This document shows, piece by piece, positions 23,201 to 33,522 of a stretch of 64,000 nt of DNA (positions within the stretch are counted from its first letter, which is position 1; the number at the start of each line of letters is the position of its first letter). The stretch lies in contig NC_018218.1 of NCBI RefSeq assembly GCF_000219625.1, positions 2,046,001 to 2,110,000 on the forward strand. The letters run 5' to 3'. A program made the translations under genes and the position numbers. This DNA comes from Zymoseptoria tritici IPO323 (Eukaryota; Ascomycota; Dothideomycetes; Mycosphaerellales; Mycosphaerellaceae). Under the pieces are notes generated by a model, which was not told the origin of the DNA, made no database searches, and saw nothing but the letters and a program-made list of their open reading frames with translations.

Positions 23201-26200
23201 TCGGTGTTTTCCATCAGACCTTTCAGGCCAAGCAGGGAGTACTGCGTGCGTCTGATTAAGCTCGGTAGAACAAGATGAGACCTCGACTCCCCCATCAGCT
23301 TGAGCACCTGCGTAATCTTGCCGAAGAGAGGAAACGCAACCAGGTCGTACGGATTACTGGGAGTGGTCGCAAGGTCGAGGATCAACTCAGCGCCAGACTC
23401 CTCACAAAATAGGGCGCACATGTTGGTATTGTGGAGAAATCCTTCGAGAAACTTGAAGCAAGTGCTTAGAAAGGGAACGGCGGGAGCACGTTCGTTTTGA
23501 TCCTCAAGTTCGTGGGCTTCGATCGGTTCGGATTCCGCGAAAGGGGCGAATTTGGTCTCGCTCGAGAGACATTCGGCAGAGTATTCCCGAGAAACACCTT
23601 TCAGAGCATCCCTGCCACCTGCCACGACCATCTTGCCATCAACGGCTTCCCAGAGTTTGGCACCTGAACGCTTTTGCACTGCAAGCACTTCGCAGAGCTG
23701 CTTCAGGCGTCGAAGCATGTTGAAGACCGCAGCCATGATCTGGTCCTTGAGACGAGGCTGATGTCTTGACAGCTCATCGAAAGATTGCCCAATTGTGGCG
23801 GCCGTGGATCCCTCGTCTTCCATGGCGCGAACGTGAGCTGGAGAAAGGAAGATGTCAAAGAACTTCACCAGCGCGCCTGAGGCTTGGAAAAGCTGCATCC
23901 CAGACTCATTCAGGCAGATAGCTCCAAACGCGGTGGGAATATCGCACATCACTTCGCCTACAGATAAAATGCCGGCTGCAGTTGGGAACACAGGATCGCC
24001 ATTCTCGTCCATGTCAAGGTATTGAGTCTCTGTCAAAGGCTTGAACCCGTCGAGTGCAGGCAATTCTTCAGGAATCTGAGCCTCGGTGATGGATTCCAGA
24101 AAGCCTTTGCTCAGGCCGGCTTCGCCGATTACTTGATAGCTGGTTGGTTCGTTGTGAATGAAGCTGCTGACAATGTTCAAAGCGCCGGTCCATACGTTCG
24201 AACCAAAGATGGACGCATTCTCAATGACCATGCGAAGTGCTCCAAGGATCTGAGGCGTGTCGATAAGGTTTCGCAGCAGCCGGTCGTGAGTGCCCGCGTT
24301 GTGCTCAAACATGTGGACAGTATTCTTGAACAACTGACGTAGGGTTGATTGCTGGTAGAACGGAATCTCATAGTCGACGACCTTGGACTTATAGTCTTTG
24401 GGCAAACCCTTGCCATTGCGTGCGGTCTCGAGAGCAGCTGTGACCTCAAAGCTCGTCAAGTCCGCGATGATGTCCAATCCTTTGACGTTTGCCAAGGTCT
24501 GGAAAGCGGTCGGGATACCATGAATGAAGCTGTCAAAGAACTGTAGAATCTTCTCATGAAATCTCTCAGCGCGGGCGGTGCGCAATGTCAAGCCTTCAAT
24601 GAGCACTCCCATGATGCCCGCGGCCACCATCTTTTCGGCATACCTGGCCTGATGATTGGCTCCCAGCAAGCTGTTGACTAGATCAAAAGTGGCGTCGCGC
24701 CATTCGCTTTGCTGAAGTTCTCGCTGGCTGGAAGATTCCTCGGGTTCGCTGAGCGTGGCAATGACTTTGCGCAGTTCGTAGTACAACGCTCCGTGATTGA
24801 CGGTAACTGCGAGCGCGTCTGCAACTTCGCCCACTTTGTGTCTGCTCTTTGTCAAAGCTTCGAGAGTGAGGATGACGGCCGTCTCGGATTGTAGCGTGAG
24901 GGCGGTCTGTACACTTGTAGCGGGCTGCAGCAAATCGCAAAGCTGCTGAGCCAGATGGAAACGTCTCGGCTCCTCAGCATCAGGTATGCCAACCTTCTCT
25001 TGAAATTTGCTCTCATTGTGGGCGAAAGCCAGATTTGCAATCGCGAGGAGGCGCACTTCCAGCAACTCCTGGTTGCTCGTCTCGGCGGTGGCGTACGACT
25101 TTGCGATTCGTACTCGGTGGAGCAGGTCGTAACGCAGGTCATTCGGTAAATTGGGCAAGGCGTCCGCAATCAGTGACCACGCGGGCTTTGCTGCAACTTC
25201 CTCGGCGGGAATGGTGAATGACTTCGGTGCGTTGGACGGAGCAGCGTCTGTCTCACGCGACTTGACTGGGGTGGATGAAACGTCATTTGCACTGTTGCTT
25301 CTCTCGCCTGGTGAAGGTCGGTCCCGCGATGGTCCGAGATTGGACGTCCTACGTGCCGGTGTCGGAGTCACAGGTAGAGATTCTGATGGATCTTCCGGTG
25401 TGTCAACAGCAGAGGGAGCCGAGGGTTGATCATAGTACGTGATGATCACGGTAGACATGTCCTTGATGACTGCGGGAGACGGTGTGTCCTTTGCAATCGA
25501 TACCAGATCCGAGGTGTTCAGTTGTGAAGCTTGTGTGACCTTGTCTTTGCCCTTGGCCGGGGTCTGATTGGGCAATGCAGGCGCCATTGACGGTCTTGGG
25601 AATGGCATGGCGATCTTGTGCAAGTTGTCGAAGTTGAACGCATAGTGGTTGGCGAGTAGAACAGCCTGAGCGCTTGGATGATGGTTCTTGTAGCGAGCCA
25701 CCTGGTATCGCTGAGCCAGCCGAAGACCGAGCTTCAAGCAGAGCTGTAGTAGACTCAGCGAGGTGGTGTGCAGAAGGTTATTGATGTGTGCGCTGCTGCT
25801 GTATAAGCTGCGATTGCCACAATGCTCCAGCAGTATCCGCGTGAAGTGCAACACAACTTCGACAAGCTCCCTGTCGCCTTCTGCAGAGTATTTCGCGGCA
25901 TCAAGCTCTTCAACTCCAACTCCTCCCGAAGGATATGGCATGCCTGCCTCGGCATCGCCCTTCTCCAGTAACCGCCGACCGAATTGCTGCGTTTGTGGCC
26001 CTTCATGCAATCCATACTCCTTGTTGAATAGCTCCAGCAGATGATCGAAACGATCCAGCAGTGGTATCCAGTGATAGAGGTCGCCTCTCGGGAGCGGCCA
26101 GTGCTGTGGGAAGCTGTTCAGATGTGCTGGCAGCTCATGGAGCGGAATTTGTGTAGCGTGCTTGACGAAGTTCGCAACGAAGGGTGACAGCGTTGCCGTA

Positions 26201-26235
26201 TGCCGCTCGGTGGCGGCCTTCTTGATCCTCCCCAT
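14233..26235 (-). CDS. TOM1: TOM1/HUWE1-family HECT E3 ubiquitin ligase, two exons, about 3,981 aa
   Basis: Exon 1 (26235-14385) is an 11.85-kb open frame. A 57-bp intron (14384-14328, GTGAGT..ACAG) precedes a 95-nt last exon. Without this splice the HECT lobe would end wrongly; with it the C-terminus becomes Q-L-D-L-P-E-Y-E-S-Y-E followed by ...E-Y-F-G-F-A. Layout: N-terminal helical DUF908/DUF913 region (about 80-900); acidic Asp/Glu tract (about 2310-2530); a run of eight His (about 2560); a charged Glu/Arg coiled segment (about 2770-2840); a DUF4414-like part with L-P-E-D-M-R-E-E-V (about 2890-3030); and the HECT domain (about 3610-3981). The catalytic Cys lies in S-H-T-C-F-N at about 3946. 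It transfers ubiquitin to proteins, probably in nucleus and cytosol, with roles in mRNA export and histone or ribosomal-protein turnover in yeast. Length matches fungal TOM1/upl1. Confidence 0.95.
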
Positions 26236-27336
26236 AGCGCCAGGCGCCGCGAGCGCGGGTGTGGGAAGTTATCAATGCAATGGCGGCGTCGTAGCCTGTC
26301 CGAAAAGACGTTTCTGTACTGGTGATGGTCGATGGAGGATCGATGGACAAGAGAGGCGCGTTTATCGAGGAGGTTCTGCGCTCGTGGGACCGTGACACAT
26401 GTGGTCGTTGAGATGATGCGAGGTGGAGGTGTCGAAGGGGATGTCGTGAGTCGTGATGAAGATCAGAAAGTTCGCGGTGATGGCGTGTGTTGTAGTCAGA
26501 CTTTGAGGTGTAGTCAGAGCTGCGGTGGTGTCGTGGTGAATGCAGCGGCTGCTGCATGGACTGGAGCCGTGTGTGAGACCAGTCTGGTCATGTATGCGCT
26601 GGTTTGGCCGAAGAAAACACGCTCAAGTGCACGATCACAAAGAAACAAACTTGTGATGCACGGGCATAAGATGGAAGAGGCTCTGACGGGAGCTGGTCCT
26701 GGAAGCTTTGGAGGCGGCGGAGTGCGGTCCGCGCTTGACTACCAGGTTCCATTTGAGCCTTCCACATGCTCATCTTCCGTTCTACATTCACATGCTAGAA
26801 CTACCTATCACCTCACTTGAAATGCGACTTCCAAGCATTGCCTTTCATCGGACGACCCAACGACCCACTGAAGCAAGCGCGTGACATGTATTGTCTGATG
26901 AACAAGACCACGCGCAAGATCTTGCTGGCGACCCCCGAGATCGCTACATTGACTATGGCATTAACTCCTCAAACACGACGACGACGGCGCGAATGTCATG
27001 AGTATCATCAGAGGTTCTTTTAGTCGCTGCTTAGATCCACGCTGCTCCGGATTTCAGCATGAGCACTTCACCGTCGGCAACACTGATTGCGAAGCCAACA
27101 ATAGGATGCATTTTCGTGCAAGACTGACAATGGCAGAGATTACACCACATTGTCAACATCAAGCTATAGACTTGCACTCTGAGACGAGGATGTTCATCTC
27201 TCGCTCGCGATCTCATTTCCTTTATCCTTCAGCACGCTTTCACCAAACGTCCGCATCTGCACTTTTCTCTCTTTGTTGAACGCCATCGAAGGCATATCCG
27301 CATTTGACGCTTCTACTCCAAGACCTCGACTGCACC
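26236..27336. other. Divergent intergenic region
   Basis: About 1.1 kb between the start codons of TOM1 (-) and the basic disordered protein (+). It should contain both promoters. No additional gene or repeat recognised. Confidence 0.5.
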
Positions 27337-28524
27337 ATGGCAACGCCTCAGAACGAGGCCATCTCAGGCACCTCCAGCACGGCTTCTCCTGCGAGCGCCA
27401 CGAGCACTGCCGAGCCAGTGTCCAATTCCGAGACTGCCGACAAGAGTCCACCGTCGAGCCCTCCGCCTCGCAAGAAGCAAAGGTCCGAATCACTCCCCTC
27501 CAGTGTTGCTCTCCCTGTCAAGCAGTTAGAAAGCACGTCTACTGTCCCTAATGAGAGCAATGAGAAGAATTCGCTCGCGTCTGGCCCTGAAGCCAGGGAG
27601 CCTGGTCCACAGATCTCCAACAGTTCCGGCATGAAGCCAAAGAAACCTGCTCCAAAGAAGAGTACCACAAAGTCTGCAATCAAGAAGACGGCTCCCTCCA
27701 GATCCTCCCGCAAGTCTCCCAAAGCTAGGGTCCCTAGCGGACCGCCACCCCCGCCCAAACCAAAGCGCATCAACAAAGTGGTCAAAGCAAAAGTGAAGGC
27801 TGTTGGAGACTTCCTCGACAACACGCCTGTCGACCAGTCGGTACTCCGGCGGTCGCATGAGAACGCCGATCATGTGGTAGTCACCGAGCTCGCCGCCATC
27901 GCGGCGCTGAAGACAATGGTTGCGGATTACGGCATTTCCAATCCGAGCTGGACATCCCTCGTCGACATCAAGGACATTGTTGTCGACGCCTTTGTGGAGC
28001 CGCTCGGACAGAACCCTGTCGTGAAGTTCACCACGCTCGACCTTTCCAGAACCTCTGCCTTCGAAGAGGCGATTCACCAGAAGATTGCAGGCTGGGAGCT
28101 GGATGGCATCAACCTTCTCGGTATGTGAGGCTGTGAACTGCGAATTCAGAGATCTCAACTGACACTTCGAGTAGAGGCGGAGCTCGAGATGAACGCTCGT
28201 CAACTGGAGCGTGTAGCAGCTGAAACTCTGTTTCGCAACATGATGGCCGACGAAAGCGAAGTGAACGAAGACGCTGGGGAGAGAGACGTGCGAGGTAAGA
28301 GGTTGGGAGAATGATCGAAAGACAATGCGCTGTTCGTCAGCCTCAATCGTGTAGCTCGTATGCCCAGCACGCGAATAGACACACCATTGCATCGAGGCGA
28401 TGAAAGCTTTGTGGCATACTCCACCAACGCAATTGACGCCAATCATGGTTCCCGTGTGTATAGTACAATTATTCATGATGCTGTTGTGTATGTGAGTATA
28501 CCTTACCTACCTTACCTTAGTTGA
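27337..28524 (+). CDS. Fungal protein of unknown function with a basic disordered N-terminal half
   Basis: Exon 1 runs from ATG 27337 to 28120. Intron 1 is 28121-28174 (54 bp, GTATGT..GTAG), and exon 2 starts at 28175 with E-A-E-L-E-M-N-A-R. The simplest model stops at TGA 28312-28314. A second intron, 28295-28354 (60 bp, GTAAGA..GTAG), would instead open a third exon to TGA 28522-28524, adding R-M-P-S-T-R-I-D-T-P and more; the span given covers that model. Residues 1-150 are Ser/Pro/Thr/Lys-rich with basic runs (P-P-R-K-K-Q, K-P-K-K-P-A-P-K-K), suggesting a nuclear protein. Residues about 150-260 look folded, with alternating helices. No family recognised. Confidence 0.6.
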
Positions 28525-29121
28525 AGACTCTTTGGGCCGTAGGGGGTTTGGCTCGGCTTAAGGCGTCCGAACTTCGCCGTAAATCGGCAGTCTTCCCACA
28601 TGTCAGCTCGAGATTTGATCTCCCTCGGCTGCGTCACCTCCATGCACCTCCACTGCTTCCACCATTTCGCGGGGCACGAGACGCTCTAGTAAATACCACG
28701 AGCAAATACTCGTCGTGTCGTCTCTTCCGCGCTTATTACTTTCTCCTAGTGCGAGTTGCACTTACATTCGACTTCGATCCCCCTCTCGGACCCACGGTTT
28801 TGCTCTTCATTCACACTGAAGTTCATCCTTGAACTGCATCGCTGTTTCTCCGGCTTTCAATCTGCTTTCCCACCGCCACAAACAAAGCTCTAGCTCAAAG
28901 AGCGCCATAATCCACCCGCCTTACCACCGCGATAGCAATTCGGACTGTACAACGATCTCCTGTTGACCTACGCCGGGCATTGAGTGCATTGTCTGATTCA
29001 AGAGTCTCGCACGTGGGAGAAGTCCACACATATGAACGGATCGGCGGTCGCGTTTCCTTCACTTCGAGAGCAATTCGTTTGAGCAACTTTTCGTCCGCCA
29101 TCCGCGACAGGAATCGTGCCG
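28525..29121. other. Promoter region of the PFKFB gene, no other feature
   Basis: About 600 bp, pyrimidine-rich in places (28600-28830), consistent with a fungal promoter and 5' leader. No second gene recognised. Confidence 0.4.
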
Positions 29122-30705
29122 ATGTCAGAAGACGCCCCCGACAGCAACGGGGTCACAGAGCAGTACCGTCCAGAGCTCACCAAAGCCACGCCGGCAGACT
29201 TTATGAGACCAGCCATGCGGACTAGGGCGACTTCCACTGCAAAAAACTCAAAGACGAATGGCGTGGGTATTCAGCCCGAGGACACGCGGATATGTGTGGT
29301 GATGGTAGGCTTGCCTGCGCGAGGCAAGAGTCTGATTGCACAGAAAGGTAGTTCATTCATTGCTGGAGGCACCTCCTTTTGCGGAGAGCACTTCACTGAC
29401 AGATAATCCTAGTCGTCCGATATCTCGGCTGGCTCAGTATCACAGCGAAATGCTTCAACGTTGGCAACTATCGTCGAACGGCAACCCCACAACCTCCGGC
29501 AGCCTTCTTTGACACCTCCAATAAGGAAGGTGAACGATTACGAATGGCTGCAGCCGAAGCTGCTGTTGACGATATGTGTAATTGGTTCCGCGGACCTAAC
29601 AATCTCATTGCGATCCTCGACGCAACAAACAGCACGAAAGCCCGGAGGCGGTGGATTAAAGAGCGATGCGACTCAGAGGACATCCAGACACTTTTTGTGG
29701 AAAGCAAGTGCGATGACGAGGACCTTATCATGAGCAACATACTCGAGGTCAAGACGACAAGTCCTGACTACGTTGGGCAGGACCCGGAGGAGGCCGCGAA
29801 CGATTTCAGGGAGAGAATTAAGATGTATGAGAGGGTATATCAGACACTGGACGAGGACGAGGCGGACATGACATACTGCAAGATCATTGATGTTGGCTCG
29901 CAAGTCATCATCAACCGGATACAGGACTACCTTCAGTCGAGGGTAGTGTACTACCTGATGAATCTCCACATCAAGCCACGATCCATCTGGATTAGTCGAG
30001 TATGTTGAAGCCATGCCACATTGGGGAACAATGTACTGACGTTCCTCACAGCACGGAGAATCCATGTACAACCTCAGCGGTCAAATCGGTGGCGATGCAA
30101 ACCTCTCTGAGCGCGGTCATCAATACGCCAAATTCCTGCCCGGTCTTGTGAAACAGTCCGCCGGCGACTTGCCATTGACAGTCTGGACATCTACCCTCAA
30201 ACGAACCGCTCAAACCGCGTGCCATCTTCCCTACGAGAAGCTATCGTGGAAGGCCCTCGACGAGCTAGATTCGGGCGTGTGCGATGGTCTTACGTACGCC
30301 GAAATCGAGCAGCAGTATCCCCAGGACTTCAAAGCTCGTGATGAAGACAAGTACAACTACCGTTACCTTGGTGGCGAGAGCTACCGCGACGTCGTCATCC
30401 GGCTGGAACCAATCATCATGGAACTCGAGCGCTCGGAGAACATCCTCATCGTCACGCACCAGGCCGTGCTGCGGTGTATCTATGCATACTTCATGGGCTC
30501 ATCACAGGAGAAGTCTCCATGGATGGAGGTCCCATTACATACCTTGATCAAGCTGACACCCAGAGCGTACAAGACAGAAGAAGAGAGGATGTACGCTGAT
30601 GTTCCAGCCGTCAGCACGTGGAGGGAGAAGGGAAGCAAGGCAGTGCACCAAGATACTGAAGCGAGCCGCCGTGGATCGCCGCTCATTGTGGGTCAGTCGA
30701 AGTGA
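29122..30705 (+). CDS. 6-phosphofructo-2-kinase / fructose-2,6-bisphosphatase, three exons, 488 aa
   Basis: Exons 29122-29347, 29413-29999 and 30052-30705; introns of 65 bp (GTAGTT..CTAG) and 52 bp (GTATGT..ACAG). ATG 29122 is the first Met in frame; an upstream GTG is not used. Kinase half: P-loop G-L-P-A-R-G-K-S (residues 63-70), then Y-L-x-W-L and F-N-V-G-x-Y-R-R. Bisphosphatase half: R-H-G-E-S with the phosphohistidine at residue 272, later E-L-D-S-G-V-C-D-G and T-H-Q-A. The second intron falls exactly between R and H of the active-site motif. Both sites look intact, unlike yeast Pfk26 where the active His is replaced, so the protein can in principle make and remove fructose-2,6-bisphosphate, the cytosolic signal controlling glycolysis against gluconeogenesis. 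Confidence 0.93.
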
Positions 30706-30980
30706 GTGTCTGTCGCGCACGACAGGCATAGCCCGCGAGCATAGGAATTGGAAACTTCGATGTTTGATGTTTGAACAAGCGTAGCATGGCGCTGTGGGTG
30801 GGTACTTGAGGGCAAGGCTGGCAGAGGTACAATCGCCGCTTAACTTCCAAATACGACAGTCAACACAACACTTGATTGTGGACTCCCTGTTACGAGTACG
30901 AGGTACGCTCACACAGAGCTCAACTGTAGGTCTTGTCGGCAGAATGAATTGATCCGAGGTAGAGATCCATACCAGCTTGC

Positions 30981-32976
30981 TCAATGGCTTATGAGACGTT
31001 GGATCTGCAATCCTGGGCTGTTCTGATTTGTCGCTTTGTTCACTGCCTGCGAACCCCAAAAATGTACCTTATCTTCAGCACTATTCGGCCTTTGCCGACA
31101 GCGGCTCTCGCAAAACTCCGATAACATGACAACGATTCGGCAGGACCCAACTCCTTCCGACGATGCAATACACGAGAACGTGATCTTGACGCTTGCGATC
31201 AAGTTGCAGGCCGCCTCGTGGGATTTTGACAATGCTTCTACCGTTGAAAGTCTAACGTTCGACTGCGGCCTGTAAAGCAGCAGAATCGAGTTCTCATAGA
31301 TGGCATCCCAGTAGGCTTGATTGGCGAATATGGAGTTCGGGTGAGCCTTTGCTGGCGAAGGGATGGATTCGTACCACTCCCGCAAGCGAGGACGGATATC
31401 CGAACTCCATGCCACGAAATTCGGTTTCGGGGAAGCCAGCCGAGTAGGCCAGCTCTGACTCTGCTGTACATGCCTGATCTCCGATTCAAGCTTGGACATG
31501 TTTAGCACATGATTGTGAGCTCGTTGATGATGAACATCGAATGTAGCAACATCCTGATCCCGGGCGTGAGGTGCCGTCCATGGATTAGGTAGAGGGACCA
31601 GAGTGCTTTCGTCCGCGATTCCAAAGGGTCGTCCAAGGGTTATGCCGAGCACGCGGTCGAACTGGTATGCGCAGTACCATAAGCGACGGCGCTCGTAGAG
31701 TAAGTCTGAGTCGGTGTTGAGAAGGTGATCCTCAGTCTCCCAGTGCAATCCCATGTCGACAGAGAGGCGCATGGCAATGCCGACCAGATGCCACAAGCTG
31801 CCTTGCCATGGACCTGCGATCGAGAGAGATGTTAGTATTGGCCCACTTGATCAGCACGAATTGCAAGACTTACACATCGAGACAAATTGAGCTAACAGCA
31901 ATACAGCTCGAAGCGTTTCGAGATCACTTTTTGAATATGTGATGATATTCTCAGCATGGCCAATCGCAGAGCGAAAGCAGCCTTGCACTTTGCGAGACTC
32001 GATTCGTGCCACCGGACGGATTGGGAACCTTGCAAAGAGCGATAGCAAGTATCATGTAAGTGGTGAAGACATCTCGTTGTGCGTCTCGATCTGCAATCTG
32101 ACCACAGTTGGAGTGCAGGTACGCGCTGTCGAGGACCTTCGCAACTTGAGCTCGCTGGACAATAGGCAGATGTGGTGTGCGATATTGGAAGTAGACTTCC
32201 ACGAGATGATCGGCGGCATGGCGAGGTGGGAGACAAGATTCGGCCGCGGCTACTGAGGTCTGCGAGCGGGCGGTGTCTGGCCGCTGTACGGAGTCTCGCC
32301 GAGTGCGTGTGAGAGCATCGGGCCGCACTGATGCCATGACCATCTTGGCGAGTGTGATGCCGCTGCTTGGTCCGAGGAATCGTGGAAGACCCGTGGACTC
32401 GACTACGACGCTACAGACGCTCGTTACAAAGTCCTGGAGGTGTGGACCGGGAGTCTCTGAGTCTTGCGTGAGACGACTGCCGAGTTCCTGTGTCGACGTA
32501 GAGGCGGAGGTGTATGGTGAATGCTGCTCGTTCGCTTCGCGCGAGCGAAGAAGTATTTGGAGTTCTCGATTCTCACGAGCCAACCTTTCCACTTCGGATT
32601 CCAGATCCGATATGTAAGTTCTAGGAAGCTGGAAAGGCTGTCAGACGTGAGCATGCATGCAAAGGACCGGGATGGTACTCACGTCGGCTCGTTTGCTCGA
32701 GATGTATGTGAGACACGCTACACTTGCACTCTCGCAATTGGAGCAGCTCGGATGCTTGAGATCGCACTTTCCATCACCAATAATTAGCAACGCGTCCTGG
32801 ACATACAAGCACGACACGCAGCTGCTATGTGCATACTTTCTGCTTCCTTCTCCGACACCTGAACCACGATTAGCCTCAAGCATAACAGCGATCTCCGATC
32901 GACTCACCTTTGACAAGCACTCACTCGCGCCGGACGGCGCTGCGGCGACGAATCCATGATCGGACACGTTCGGCAT
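30981..32976 (-). pseudogene. Fungal_trans regulator with a disturbed Zn-cluster and a frameshift
   Basis: Minus strand from ATG 32976. The N-terminal part has C-V-S-C, then K-C-D-L-K-H-P-S-C-S-N-C-x6-C, a Zn(II)2Cys6 pattern. However, 14 residues lie between the second and third Cys instead of 6, with no in-frame intron to remove them. An intron (GTGAGT..CCAG) leads to L-P-R-T-Y-I-S-D-L-E plus a coiled coil. The Fungal_trans domain follows but changes frame near 31981-31990, between S-Q-S and G-C-F-R-S-A-I; four bases sit where three would keep the frame. A 60-bp intron (31873-31814) then joins correctly to P-W-Q-G-S-L-W-H-L and G-L-H-W-E-T-E. The likely role was DNA-binding regulation of the divergent transporter. 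It is either a pseudogene or carries sequence errors. The 3' end may have further introns. Confidence 0.6.
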
Positions 32977-33421
32977 GGGGTTGTGCGAAGATTGTTATCG
33001 CAAGTCCGATGCGCGACAGATCCTCGTTCCTTCCCGATCGGGAGTGTACTGGACCCCGCATCCGTTAGTCTCACTCGCTGGTCTTCTTATCTCCACAGCA
33101 AAGGTTCGACGGATGCTGTAACAAGTGTTCGCTTGTTGCCGATATTTATCGCTGATTCTGGTGATCAAGGATAATCATTCTGTCAATGTATTCCGCAATC
33201 GGGTCCGCTATAGCAATGTACAATTGTACAACCTACCTCCAGGACTTATCGTGCCTCCGACTCCTGCACAATCGTTCTGTGCCACTGCATGTACAATCGC
33301 AGAAGCCATGGAGATGAACGGGAAGTGTTATATACGGAGACACGACGAGCCATGTCCAGCTAGTTGTCGAGGCAAGATCTCCTTCTCAACCTTCGCATTC
33401 ACCGACCTCCTTGCTAGACCG

Positions 33422-33496
33422 TTGTCTAGTGCTCAGCTAGTCCTCTGCTCTTCCCAATCATCTACATTCCACTCAATTGTCTAGCGTTCAGCTAGT
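33422..33496 (+). promoter_or_regulatory. Pair of 20-bp direct repeats upstream of the MFS gene
   Basis: Two near-identical copies of TTGTCTAGYGYTCAGCTAGT start at 33422 and 33477, 55 bp apart. The second ends 26 bp before the transporter ATG (33523). Each contains two CTAG palindromes spaced by 7 bp. This could be a binding site pair for the neighbouring regulator or part of the 5' leader. Function is inferred only from position and repetition. Confidence 0.4.
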
Positions 33497-33522
33497 GCAA
33501 TATCGCCTTGAACGTGGCAGCC

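Noticed and set aside
27526..28476. A 316-codon minus-strand frame opposite the basic disordered protein
   Set aside because: The plus-strand gene has a better start, clean splice sites and sensible composition; this frame is its complement.
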